Shown here: positions 1 to 7,517 of the stretch, one piece after another
Position numbering within the stretch: the first letter of the stretch is position 1
Layout of the letters: every line of letters starts with the position of its first letter
Source: Lachnospiraceae bacterium
GTDB lineage: Bacteria > Bacillota > Clostridia > Lachnospirales > Lachnospiraceae
Direction of reading: 5' to 3'
DNA: 24,433 nucleotides
NCBI GenBank assembly: GCA_900763175.1
Contig: CAAFJI010000283.1
Span: 1 to 24,433, forward strand
Notes under the pieces: model-generated
What the model was told of the DNA's origin: nothing
The model's input: only the letters and a program-made list of their open reading frames with translations
The model's database searches: none
Program-made: the position numbers and the translations under genes

Positions 1-4
1 AGAA

Positions 5-43
5 ACAGGAGGCGGTAGCAACATCCGCCTCCTGTCCTTTTTT
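5..43. terminator. Terminator hairpin at left edge
   Basis: An 11-bp perfect stem (5-15 with 25-35, loop of 9) is followed on the plus strand by CC and six Ts. On the minus strand it is followed only by TTTCT. It lies just after the stop codon of the minus-strand FN3 gene. It probably ends a plus-strand gene to the left of the window and may work in both directions. Confidence 0.8.
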
Positions 44-767
44 ACTTATTATAGTATCCGTCAAAAGCCTCTAATCCATCAAATTTCACATAAATACGAT
101 TGGATGATTTTGAAGTCACATAAATTCCTATTCCATCATTACTTCTTCCCCAATAGTAACCCTGTGATTTTTCAAGTTCTATCGTTGTTACACCAAAGGA
201 ACGGTTTCTACTCACATCTGCATAATAGCTTCCACCATATTTGTATATTTTAACATATACTTCAGTCCGTCCATTGTCAAAATATTTGTAATAATTTCCG
301 ACATATAGACTGGTTCCCTTTGCCGTCCTACTCTTAGGCGAGGAATATGCACTGTATACTTTTTTCCTCTTGGAAATAGTATAGCACTGAATCTTATAGG
401 TATACTTTACTCCACCAGTCACCCCTGTATCTGTGAATCGGGTTCTATTTCCATTTGTAATTCTTTTTATCTTTTTGTAGTTTCCATTCCGTGAGCTTTT
501 CCTGTAAATTACATATCCTCTGGCACCTTTTACCTTTTTCCAGTTCAATACCAGTTTCTCGTCGTCATTGACAGCTACAGAAATAAGCACAGGTTTCGCA
601 GGCTTTTTCACAGTGGATGAAGCCCCGACAAAGTCCTCCTCCAGCCCATCCAGATAAACCTGACTTCCAGCTCCATAATTTTCATTTGCTGACGCTACAG
701 CACCAGTGCCACAAACAGACAGACTAAGGGCCATTGCCATTGCAGCAATCCATTTTCTTCCTTTCAT
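42..767 (-). CDS. Secreted fibronectin type III protein
   Basis: A 241-residue exported protein. Residues 1 to about 27 form a signal peptide: basic MKGRK, a hydrophobic stretch, then an Ala-rich VASA cleavage region. Residues about 57-148 look like one fibronectin type III domain (PAKPVLISV, LNWKKVKGARGYVIYR, TYKIQCY), a fold common in clostridial surface proteins. Residues about 152-241 form a Tyr/Gly-rich, probably beta domain that I do not recognise. There is no LPXTG or other wall anchor, so it is either released or held by its partners. The start is supported by AAGGAGG ten bases upstream of the ATG. It follows the bPH-like gene on the same strand after a 77-base gap, so the two may be co-transcribed. 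The molecular role is unknown. Confidence 0.8.
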   Translation of the reverse strand: MKGRKWIAAMAMALSLSVCGTGAVASANENYGAGSQVYLDGLEEDFVGASSTVKKPAKPVLISVAVNDDEKLVLNWKKVKGARGYVIYRKSSRNGNYKKIKRITNGNRTRFTDTGVTGGVKYTYKIQCYTISKRKKVYSAYSSPKSRTAKGTSLYVGNYYKYFDNGRTEVYVKIYKYGGSYYADVSRNRSFGVTTIELEKSQGYYWGRSNDGIGIYVTSKSSNRIYVKFDGLEAFDGYYNK

Positions 768-844
768 ATCCGTTTTCCTCCTTATATTGTCATTTTTCCT
801 CCCAAAGCCTCATATATTACACAATGCGGATATTTGCCATGTTG

Positions 845-1315
845 TCAGATCCCTGCTGCCGTTTTGATATCCTGTACAAATTCCTCCACAACCTTCTTTT
901 TTCTGCCATACAGTACAGCCTGGCTGCCAGAGCGCAGGGTAATGGTTATTTTTCTGTTTGCTCCCTTCCACATCCAAAAAACAACAAGTAACACAGCAGG
1001 TGGAAATGCGAAGCAACAGGCAATAGATATCACTGTCCAGAAAATCGTATACCATGTCATTTGTCTGTTTACTATTACAGAAGTAATGTCCCCATAATAC
1101 AAAACGGGAATGGTACTCTTTTTAGCAGGCTGTGTCTCAATGTTCATTTTTTCCTGATCAAAAGTAACCGTATTACGTATCATCCCACTTCCTGCCATTG
1201 TAAAAAACGTTCCCCGCACAGAAACAAGCTTATATTTTTTTCCAACATACGCCGGTGCAGGCACAGTTCCATTCGCTGACATATTCTCTGCCACCCTCTG
1301 TTCGTTTTCGTTCAT
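845..1315 (-). CDS. Small membrane protein, bPH-like
   Basis: A protein of 156 residues. I start it at the ATG at 1315, preceded by GAGGG, rather than at the in-frame GTG at 1339, which lacks a comparable ribosome binding site. An N-terminal part of about 85 residues is predicted as beta strands (KYKLVSVRG, ITSVIVNRQ). A hydrophobic hairpin follows at about 87-117, then a basic beta/helix tail (RKITITLRSG, VVEEFVQDI). A short beta domain wrapped around two membrane segments resembles small bacterial PH-domain (DUF304/YdbT-like) membrane proteins, but I claim only a resemblance. It is divergent from the HTH-kinase cassette, sharing the 178-base intergenic region, and lies upstream of the FN3 gene on the same strand. 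Function unknown. Confidence 0.7.
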   Translation of the reverse strand: MNENEQRVAENMSANGTVPAPAYVGKKYKLVSVRGTFFTMAGSGMIRNTVTFDQEKMNIETQPAKKSTIPVLYYGDITSVIVNRQMTWYTIFWTVISIACCFAFPPAVLLVVFWMWKGANRKITITLRSGSQAVLYGRKKKVVEEFVQDIKTAAGI

Positions 1316-1432
1316 GCTGTTCCCTCTTTTCCTTTTCACAAAACCATTTTACAAATTTTATTCATTATACCTCTGCCCTTTCTGGTTTTCATTCACTGGC
1401 AGTGTATGTTTTCACTTTTTACCATATTTACT

Positions 1433-1461
1433 TTGCACTCTTTTCCATCCGGCGTTATACT
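1433..1461 (+). promoter_or_regulatory. Sigma-A promoter of the HTH-kinase cassette
   Basis: TTGCAC, a 17-base spacer and TATACT lie 33 bases before the HTH gene start. This is a good match to the housekeeping consensus in a divergent intergenic region where such a promoter is expected. Confidence 0.65.
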
Positions 1462-1493
1462 GTTTCTACAACATACAATCAGAGGTTATTGTG

Positions 1494-1913
1494 ATGAGTA
1501 AAAAATTAAGTACCGATATTTTATTCCAGGAAATTGAAAAAAGCGGAAAAGTAGACCGTGATAAGATAGATTTTATACCTAAAGATCAGATCCTGCTGGA
1601 GCTGTACAGCCGTATTGAAGCTATGCCCTCCAGCATCAATAAATTCGCTAATATGTGCGATATCTGCCCCTCCCATCTCCACGATTTTCTGAAAGGAAAA
1701 AAGAATCTCAGCAGGGACAAACTGATCATCATCTGCATCATTCTGAAACTGAATATTCAGGAATCCCGTAATATCCTGCGTCGTCTGATACAGGCTGATT
1801 TTTATCCCAAAAATGAACGTGATTTTGAAATCATGTGCGGCATCCGCCAAGGAAAAGCTCTTGATGACATTAATGAGCTGCTGGCCCAAAAAGGACTGAC
1901 TCCTCTTGGATAA
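1494..1913 (+). CDS. XRE-like DNA-binding regulator
   Basis: A protein of 139 residues starting at the ATG at 1494 with AGAGG upstream. The open frame reaches back to 1314, but that part crosses the promoter and is not coding. Residues about 46-92 read as a helix-turn-helix (SSINKFANMCDICPSHLHDF, then a basic KGKKNLSRDKL recognition/wing segment). The C-terminal part (ILRRLIQADFYPKNERDFEI, DDINELLAQKGL) follows the usual pattern of cytoplasmic XRE-family proteins in which a short helical tail follows the DNA-binding unit. It is the first gene of a cassette with the kinase-fold and membrane genes. It is probably a DNA-binding output or autoregulator of that cassette; this is inference from order and strand. 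Target sites are unknown. Confidence 0.75.
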   Translation: MSKKLSTDILFQEIEKSGKVDRDKIDFIPKDQILLELYSRIEAMPSSINKFANMCDICPSHLHDFLKGKKNLSRDKLIIICIILKLNIQESRNILRRLIQADFYPKNERDFEIMCGIRQGKALDDINELLAQKGLTPLG

Positions 1914-1925
1914 CTGTGTTTTCTC

Positions 1926-1955
1926 TTTACAAAAGCCAGGAATCAGCCTTATACT
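1926..1955 (+). promoter_or_regulatory. Possible internal promoter before kinase gene
   Basis: TTTACA, 18 bases and TATACT occur in the 114-base gap between the HTH and kinase genes. The -10 region with its flank (TTATACTGTT) matches that of the upstream cassette promoter. It could give separate expression of the kinase and membrane genes. Confidence 0.35.
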
Positions 1956-2027
1956 GTTCTTAGCAAATAGCAGGATGCACATATGGCAAACTGCAGTCCG
2001 TAATTTTTACCGTAAAAGAGGAAAACC

Positions 2028-2939
2028 ATGTCACTTTCACCCACTATGCAGAAAATATTAGAAGCTTATTTTGACCTAGATTTTCTGGACGAACTCTCTA
2101 CTCCCAGACAGAAAAAAGATGGAAATTTTTATAGCACCTACACTGCTGAAATACAGTCTGGCTATCTTCTTTCAGAAAATTCCCAGGCTTCTGTCATCCT
2201 GAAAGAAATTCCACCAGCCCAGGCCAGCGTATATGAGAAGCTAAGTACCTTGTGGAACCCTTATATCGAGTCTGTTTTCGGTGTTGTTTCCGATGGTAAA
2301 CAGTATATCTCTATAAATGAATTTATCCACAAGCCACAGTCACTCCTCTATCCTTCCCAAACACTGGCTGAAAAAAGAAGCCTTTCTCTGGAAGATTATA
2401 TAAACGAATATGGCTGCTTATCTGAAACAGAAGCCATTATTTTCCTGATTCAGCTATGTCAGGGACTGGAAAGCATTGCCTCCCACTCTCTTGTTCATGG
2501 TGATGTGGCACCCCAGAATATCCTTCTCACTGACCGCCTTTTCCTTCTTCCCCCAACCTACAAAAGAATGAAAGGACTCCACCAGAAGGTTTCTCTTAAA
2601 TTAATTGACTTCGATATTACAAGTAAAGTGAAGAACGAAAATCACATGGTCACTGTAGTTGCAGGAACCAATCCTTATGCTGCACCGGAAATCCTGGATT
2701 ACCGGAATCCCACAAACCGTGTAGATATTTATTCCTTAGGCTGTGTTTTGTGTTTCATGCTTACCGGAAAATCACCCAAACAGCTTTCTTCCCAGGAGCT
2801 CCGTCAAAAATGTAGTTTTCGTATCCGCCGGATTATTGCAAAATGCACCGCTGATTACTCCAAACGTTATAAAAAGATCTCAGCTTTAAGACATAGGCTG
2901 GAATGGCTTTTAAGAATTCTCTTCCACCTTTCCTCTTAA
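2028..2939 (+). CDS. Atypical Ser/Thr protein-kinase-fold protein
   Basis: A protein of 303 residues with a single eukaryotic-like kinase domain and no membrane segment, so cytoplasmic. Visible landmarks are K59 in VILKEI (the VAIK lysine), E70 as the likely helix-C glutamate, the catalytic loop HGDVAPQN at 157-164 (D159 and N164 kept, the usual Lys replaced by A161), DFD at 194-196 in place of DFG, GT at 213-214, APE at 219-221, D233 and R280. The glycine-rich loop is poorly formed (residues 32-46). The metal-binding Asp and catalytic Asp are present, so it may be active, but the DFG change and missing loop Lys leave pseudokinase possible. Start: ATG after AAAGAGG. It is flanked by an HTH gene and a membrane repeat protein. 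This suggests a signal route from the cell surface to transcription, by inference only. Confidence 0.85.
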   Translation: MSLSPTMQKILEAYFDLDFLDELSTPRQKKDGNFYSTYTAEIQSGYLLSENSQASVILKEIPPAQASVYEKLSTLWNPYIESVFGVVSDGKQYISINEFIHKPQSLLYPSQTLAEKRSLSLEDYINEYGCLSETEAIIFLIQLCQGLESIASHSLVHGDVAPQNILLTDRLFLLPPTYKRMKGLHQKVSLKLIDFDITSKVKNENHMVTVVAGTNPYAAPEILDYRNPTNRVDIYSLGCVLCFMLTGKSPKQLSSQELRQKCSFRIRRIIAKCTADYSKRYKKISALRHRLEWLLRILFHLSS

Positions 2940-2982
2940 GCTCTTTTTGTAAAACGTGAGCAAACTATAATAAGGAGTTCTT

Positions 2983-4071
2983 ATGACTGAAAATATTAAA
3001 AAAATCATACAGAAGCAGCAGGCGCTGGAATACCTGAAAAAACAAAGCTGCGCCTCAGGTTCCCAGCTGCAGAAGCTCCATCAGCAGGCCACAGATGCCT
3101 ACTCCAAATACATTATCAGCCAGTGTATCCGACTGGAACACCGAAATCAGAAACGCCGTTTCTTCGCCTCGATTTTAACTACGTCCCTGTTGGCTGTTGT
3201 GCTGATCTGGTTCGCCGGGCTGGCGAAAACAAGAATTGAGCGTATCTCTATTTCCCGTGCACCTGAACAAACTGTTCTTCCAGAAGAAACAACTGAGTTT
3301 TCTTCTGAGGACACTTCCAATGCCGCCATCCCCTCCGAGGCAGCCACCAACACCACCGATTCCTCGGAAACTTCTTCAGCTGAACATTCTGCCATGAAAA
3401 TTTATAAAAACAGCAACGGACAAATAGTAACGACTCAGACATTAGTACAGGATGCCATTAAGGAAGGAAATCTTGCAAAAGCCCATCAGATTCTGAAGGA
3501 TGACAATATGGAACCAGATACTTTTGCTGGCGCCTGTACATATTACGATCTGTATGTTGCCGAGGAAAATTACAACCTTGCAGTAAATACACAGCTTGAT
3601 TACCTTGATACTTTTGGCACCCAGAACATCCGTCTTTACTCCCCGATCTACATAAACCTTCAGGAAGCAAAAGACTTTCCTCTGTCTGATGACACTAAGC
3701 AGCGATACGATGCTTACATGAAAGAATGTGACGAGTCTGTGGCACGCTTCGCAGAACTGGATGACCTTATAAAGGATAAAAAATACGAAGAAGCTCTGGA
3801 AAAATGCAACACCATGAAGAATGTCAATGGCTGTACAGACTATCTTCTGTTTTATTCTTACCGAGACTGTTATATGGGATTGGAAAAATATGAAGAATTT
3901 GCAGAATATCTCATAGCACGGGCGCAAGAAATCCAGAAAAGCAGTGACTTGCTTTTTAGAGTTTCACTCAAATTTGAAGTTGAAGATGGATTAAAAGAAA
4001 TCTACGACAACGTCTCCCCCGCCACCCAAGAAAAAATTACCGCACTAAATTTCATTGACCAGGACAATTAA
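2983..4071 (+). CDS. Single-pass membrane protein with TPR-like ectodomain
   Basis: A protein of 362 residues. The N-terminal 60 residues are basic and helical, hence cytoplasmic. One transmembrane segment lies at about 61-80 (FFASILTTSLLAVVLIWFAG). A Ser/Thr/Glu-rich linker spans about 92-136 with no predicted fold. Residues about 150-345 form paired helices with spacing like degenerate TPR repeats (VQDAIKEGNLAKAHQILKDD, LIKDKKYEEALEKC, YEEFAEYLIARAQEI). The layout fits a sensor or docking protein outside the cell tethered to a cytoplasmic tail that could meet the kinase. The start has AAGGAG five bases upstream. It lies 43 bases after the kinase gene and ends inside a terminator, so it is the last gene of the cassette. 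Ligand unknown. Confidence 0.75.
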   Translation: MTENIKKIIQKQQALEYLKKQSCASGSQLQKLHQQATDAYSKYIISQCIRLEHRNQKRRFFASILTTSLLAVVLIWFAGLAKTRIERISISRAPEQTVLPEETTEFSSEDTSNAAIPSEAATNTTDSSETSSAEHSAMKIYKNSNGQIVTTQTLVQDAIKEGNLAKAHQILKDDNMEPDTFAGACTYYDLYVAEENYNLAVNTQLDYLDTFGTQNIRLYSPIYINLQEAKDFPLSDDTKQRYDAYMKECDESVARFAELDDLIKDKKYEEALEKCNTMKNVNGCTDYLLFYSYRDCYMGLEKYEEFAEYLIARAQEIQKSSDLLFRVSLKFEVEDGLKEIYDNVSPATQEKITALNFIDQDN

Positions 4072-4089
4072 CTGCCCTGGTCAATTTTT
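4054..4089 (+). terminator. Terminator of the HTH-kinase-membrane cassette
   Basis: A 10-bp perfect stem (4054-4063 with 4076-4085, loop of 12) overlaps the stop codon of the membrane protein gene and runs into five Ts. It also lies 3' of the convergent glycosidase gene, but its minus-strand side lacks a T run. Confidence 0.85.
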
Positions 4090-4106
4090 ATATACCATCT
4101 TAAAAT

Positions 4107-5390
4107 TTAACGGGTAAAATACAGAAAGTCCCCACAAGGCCGCTGATAATTATTGATCAGCTTATTCATAACCTGTCCGTTATAATACAAGGTGGCAGAA
4201 CCTCCCCCATCCAGATTATAGGCATAGGTACATCCATAGGAGGAAAAGATATTCACCAGATCCCAGTGATTCAGCCCTGTATATTTTCCCGTATCTGTAA
4301 CCAGAAGAATATACCTTCCCGGTGTCACCATTCCCACCGCTGTTCTGGGATAATATTTGGCAGTCTCTGCCCATGGTTTCTGAGGCACCCCGTCCTTTAT
4401 GAGAACTGGCCCAAAATTATAGGTGTCCTTCACACCCTGTGCAAGCAGCTCATCACCCAGAAGTCCAACCTCCGGCGTATAAATGGTGCCATCCCACTTT
4501 ACAGCCATAACACTATAACTGGTATGATAATTTCCATAGATCACGCCATTTTTGATACACATTCCAAGAGGAGAAGGCTTCCCTGTCTCATAACTAAATG
4601 CACTTCCATTTACTCCGATAATCCCGCCATTTTGCGAAACAGCACTTGAGGTGGTCTGCCTGGTGCCACCATAGGTTCCGTAGGATAAGGCAGATCTCAC
4701 CTGTCCCGCATCTGCCACCTGTATCACTGCCAGCCAATAGGGAATACCATGCAGGGTTTTCCTCTGAAGGTCAATATTCAAAGTACTGCTTTTATAAGTA
4801 TAATGGGAGTCATTTATCTTCACATCCGGCCTTATCTCTCCAGTTCGCCTTCCGGTTTCCCCGACATAATATTTTCCCACCCATTGATTTTTGGCAAGGG
4901 CTCCTGTTGACGAATCAAAATAATAACGATATTTTCCTATTTTTTTCCAGCCTGTAGCCATTCTGGAATTGGAAAGAAAATAATAGCTTTTTCCATTGTA
5001 GGTCAGCCATTTGCTCGCAATGGCAACACCCGCTTTGTCGAAATAGTATTTATATTTCGTTCCGGTGGCCCAGCGATTTTCAAAACGTACGCCATTCTTG
5101 CGGTTATAATAATATAATTTTCCCTTTTGTCTCAGCCACCCCGTATACCGGCGTCCATTCTTGGTGCTGTAATAATGTTTTCCCTTATATGTAATTTTCC
5201 CCCACATCAAACGGCCTTTGGAATTATAATAGTAATAATATTTTCCCTTTTTTATCCAGCCACGTTTGGAAGAAATCAGCTCAGCCTTTGCATTGGCTTC
5301 TTTCACATAGGAAGCTGCCAATACCGGAACACTGCTGCACACACATAACCAGAATAAAAGTAATACCCATAATAATTTCTTTCTCTTCAA
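4107..5390 (-). CDS. Secreted phosphodiester glycosidase with wall-binding repeats
   Basis: A protein of 427 residues if started at the TTG at 5388-5390, which has GGAGG six bases upstream and gives a clean signal peptide (KRKKLLWVLLLFWLC, cut near VLAA). The longer frame to 5534 adds 48 residues with no signal character and crosses a terminator. Residues about 42-180 hold roughly six aromatic repeats of about 20 residues (GWIKKGKYYYYYNSKG, GWLRQKGKLYYYNRKNG), typical of choline-binding/cell-wall-binding repeats. Residues about 198-427 match the NAGPA/DUF2233 phosphodiester glycosidase family: GVNGSAF (259-265), NFGPVLI (325-331), PRTAVG (348-353) and YNLDGGGSATLYYNG (391-405). The family removes sugars linked by phosphodiester bonds; here the target is probably a cell-surface glycan. 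The substrate is not determined by sequence. Confidence 0.9.
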   Translation of the reverse strand: MKRKKLLWVLLLFWLCVCSSVPVLAASYVKEANAKAELISSKRGWIKKGKYYYYYNSKGRLMWGKITYKGKHYYSTKNGRRYTGWLRQKGKLYYYNRKNGVRFENRWATGTKYKYYFDKAGVAIASKWLTYNGKSYYFLSNSRMATGWKKIGKYRYYFDSSTGALAKNQWVGKYYVGETGRRTGEIRPDVKINDSHYTYKSSTLNIDLQRKTLHGIPYWLAVIQVADAGQVRSALSYGTYGGTRQTTSSAVSQNGGIIGVNGSAFSYETGKPSPLGMCIKNGVIYGNYHTSYSVMAVKWDGTIYTPEVGLLGDELLAQGVKDTYNFGPVLIKDGVPQKPWAETAKYYPRTAVGMVTPGRYILLVTDTGKYTGLNHWDLVNIFSSYGCTYAYNLDGGGSATLYYNGQVMNKLINNYQRPCGDFLYFTR

Positions 5391-5451
5391 CTGCTTCCTC
5401 CATGATAGCTTACAAAATGTACACCCTGTTTTGAAAATAATTTCCTTATTG

Positions 5452-5486
5452 AAAAACAGGGCAGACAAATTGCTTCGTCCGCCCTG
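5452..5486 (-). terminator. Terminator of the acidic secreted protein gene
   Basis: A 10-bp stem on the minus strand (5477-5486 with 5457-5466, one G-U pair, loop of 10) is followed by five Ts. It separates the acidic protein gene from the glycosidase gene downstream. Confidence 0.85.
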
Positions 5487-5537
5487 CTGTATTTGCCTTG
5501 CTGTAATTCTCGGTTTATCTTGCTGCTGTATCAATTC

Positions 5538-7169
5538 TTATGCAGCCGGTTCCTCTGTGGAATCCAGTGTATCACCTGCCATATCTGTGGTAGCATCTTC
5601 TTCTGCAGTGCTATCCTCTTCTGTTCCCATCAGGCTGTCCAGGAAACCATCTGGCATACCTGCTGCTGTAAGATTTGCAGTAATCGCATCCAGATTAATG
5701 GAAGCACCGTAACTCTCCACATCTGCATCTACACTGAAATCATATACATCTGTAAGAGATGCAATGTCAAGAGGAGTCACACCCTCACCTTTATCTCCAC
5801 CAGTAATGATCAATGTTCCAAGGCTTGCACCTCCGGTAAGAACAGACAGGGAAATTGTGGCATTGTCTTTGTCTTCTGCATCAAAACCAACTACAACCTG
5901 CAGTCCCCCCAGCGTATCATAGGTGTATCCATCTTCATCTGTAATCTGGGCACCGGAAATTGTATAAGTAGCCTTCCACATATCCTCTTCCATTGCCTTA
6001 GTATCATAATCAGCAACATCAATAACAGCTGCTTCAGTACCATCAGAAGAAATGGTATAGGTTCCATTTAACAGATCACCGCTCAGTATGCCGCTTCCTT
6101 CCAGTACAATGTCCTCAGAATTGCCGTCAATCTGAATAGAAAGACCTCTGTTATCTCCGTCTGAAGTACACAGATAACGTAAGAAATTCTGCTCACTTCC
6201 ATCACCATCTGTGGCAGCCACCTGACGTCCTACAACCTCTCCATTTTCATCTACCCATGCTCTTAAAATAAAGCCAGAACCGTCTGTGTCATCTAAAGGA
6301 CCTGAAATTTCCTCCTCCAGGCTGCCAAGTGCATCCAGGAAAGCATCGTAAGTATAAGCAGGATCATTCAGAGCTGCTGTCCATGTTTCGATCAGTCCCT
6401 TCAGCTCCTCGTCTTCCTTCGCAGCATCAATAACAGCCAGCAGCATTGGCTGTGCTTCTTTCTGTGTAACATGGCCTTCCAGCATAGTAAGCTCCTGGCT
6501 TACACCACCTGCTGTTTCTGCCTGGGCGCCTGTACCCTCCTGATCTGCCACATTATCCAGGATCACACCTGTATATCTGGTAAGCACAGTTTCAAGCACA
6601 TCTGCTGCCGGGAGATTCTCCAGGCTGGAGAAATAGCTGCTAATGGCTTCAGATACATCCATGCTTGCACTAAAAGACTGATCTGCTTCATCAAGCTCAT
6701 CCTGGGCTTCTTCTGTCATATCTTCCAGATTCATCTTGATGTAGCCGTCATTTAATTCCGGTATTCTCATATAAATTTCTGAGCTTGCAGTATCTATATA
6801 ATATTCAACCGTACAGATCTTCGTTCCATTTACGTTCACATCCATAAGCTCTGTAAGGCCGGATTCCTTCATCCCAACATTTGAGGTAAGGGAAACATCC
6901 TGAAGCCAGGAGATATCCACAGAGGAAAGCATTCCCAGAATAGCTTTTCCACCGTCATCCAGACTGAGCTTAATATCAGCGTTTCCCTTTAACTCATCCT
7001 GGATCTGTGACAGATCCTCTGCATATTCTGCACAAATTTCCTGAATTGCTTTGGTAATTGCAGCTTTCTCAGTTTCTTTGTAAGAATCTGCTGCCCACAC
7101 ATTCGCAGGTACCGTACTGATTCCCATAAGGGAAGCTAATAAAATTGCTGTAATTTTTTTTCTTTTCAT
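5538..7169 (-). CDS. Acidic secreted protein, unknown function
   Basis: A protein of 543 residues from the ATG at 7169, which has AAGGAGG six bases upstream. The frame extends 12 codons further without support. Residues 1 to about 26 form a signal peptide (MKRKKITAILLASLMGI, cut near VWAAD). The mature protein is strongly acidic, with few Cys and no lipobox, membrane segment or sorting signal, so it should be released. The middle holds alternating strands such as YIDTASSEIYMRIPELNDGY followed by an Asp/Glu-rich helix. The C-terminal half has repeated hydrophobic strands (LQVVVGFDAEDKDNATISL, LGTLIITGG), then a low-complexity Glu/Asp/Thr tail. The strand pattern is loosely like LppX/LolA-type lipid-carrier folds, but I do not recognise the family. 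It is expressed separately from its neighbours: a palindrome lies upstream and a terminator downstream. Confidence 0.75.
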   Translation of the reverse strand: MKRKKITAILLASLMGISTVPANVWAADSYKETEKAAITKAIQEICAEYAEDLSQIQDELKGNADIKLSLDDGGKAILGMLSSVDISWLQDVSLTSNVGMKESGLTELMDVNVNGTKICTVEYYIDTASSEIYMRIPELNDGYIKMNLEDMTEEAQDELDEADQSFSASMDVSEAISSYFSSLENLPAADVLETVLTRYTGVILDNVADQEGTGAQAETAGGVSQELTMLEGHVTQKEAQPMLLAVIDAAKEDEELKGLIETWTAALNDPAYTYDAFLDALGSLEEEISGPLDDTDGSGFILRAWVDENGEVVGRQVAATDGDGSEQNFLRYLCTSDGDNRGLSIQIDGNSEDIVLEGSGILSGDLLNGTYTISSDGTEAAVIDVADYDTKAMEEDMWKATYTISGAQITDEDGYTYDTLGGLQVVVGFDAEDKDNATISLSVLTGGASLGTLIITGGDKGEGVTPLDIASLTDVYDFSVDADVESYGASINLDAITANLTAAGMPDGFLDSLMGTEEDSTAEEDATTDMAGDTLDSTEEPAA

Positions 7170-7245
7170 AATTTCCTCCTTCAACCAGGCTCTAAGATAG
7201 ACCACACTCTTGCATCGTCAGATAAATATCCTCGGCGGGCGAGCA

Positions 7246-7414
7246 AGCTAGTACAGTGAATATTAAGTAACCGCTATATTGACTTGTCTGATTTTTCATA
7301 TACTGCGTTGTCGTCAGTCGCCGTAGCCACCGCTACGCCTCCATCCTTCGCCTTGCATATGAAGAAATCATCCTGCGTCAATATAGCAGATACTTAATTT
7401 TCGCTGTACTAGCT
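7246..7414. repeat. 169-bp imperfect palindrome (element C)
   Basis: The gene-free stretch 7170-7517 is dominated by this inverted repeat. The outer arms AGCTAGTACAG (7246-7256) and CTGTACTAGCT (7404-7414) match exactly, and pairing continues inward past GCTATATTGAC to a central GTAGC/GCTAC (7323-7336). Weaker pairing may reach 7217 and 7432. Its arms differ from those of elements A and B. However, its length and its centre (GTTGTCG left of CGTAGC, CCTCCATCC to the right) resemble theirs, so a related mobile family is likely. There is no useful coding frame. To its right, 7416-7463 can fold into a nested hairpin (CAGAATAC with GTATTCTG). I see no clear promoter or terminator in the rest of the gap. 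Confidence 0.75.
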
Positions 7415-7517
7415 ACAGAATACCATCTGACAAATTACTTGTCAATATAGGTACAGTATTCTGATATTTCCTCTATAAGTAATTATATTATCGTAGTATT
7501 TTTACATTTCTGTAATC

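Noticed and set aside
734..1279. Several short plus-strand frames opposite the bPH-like gene
   Set aside because: Antisense shadows; the minus-strand frame has a good ribosome site and membrane pattern.
1314..1493. 60-residue N-terminal extension of the HTH protein
   Set aside because: It spans the divergent promoter region, has no ribosome site, and the ATG at 1494 gives a normal XRE-like protein.
2028..4071. Phage-defence kinase system
   Set aside because: No nuclease, toxin or mobile-island context is visible and the external repeat domain fits surface sensing better; defence stays only a remote possibility.
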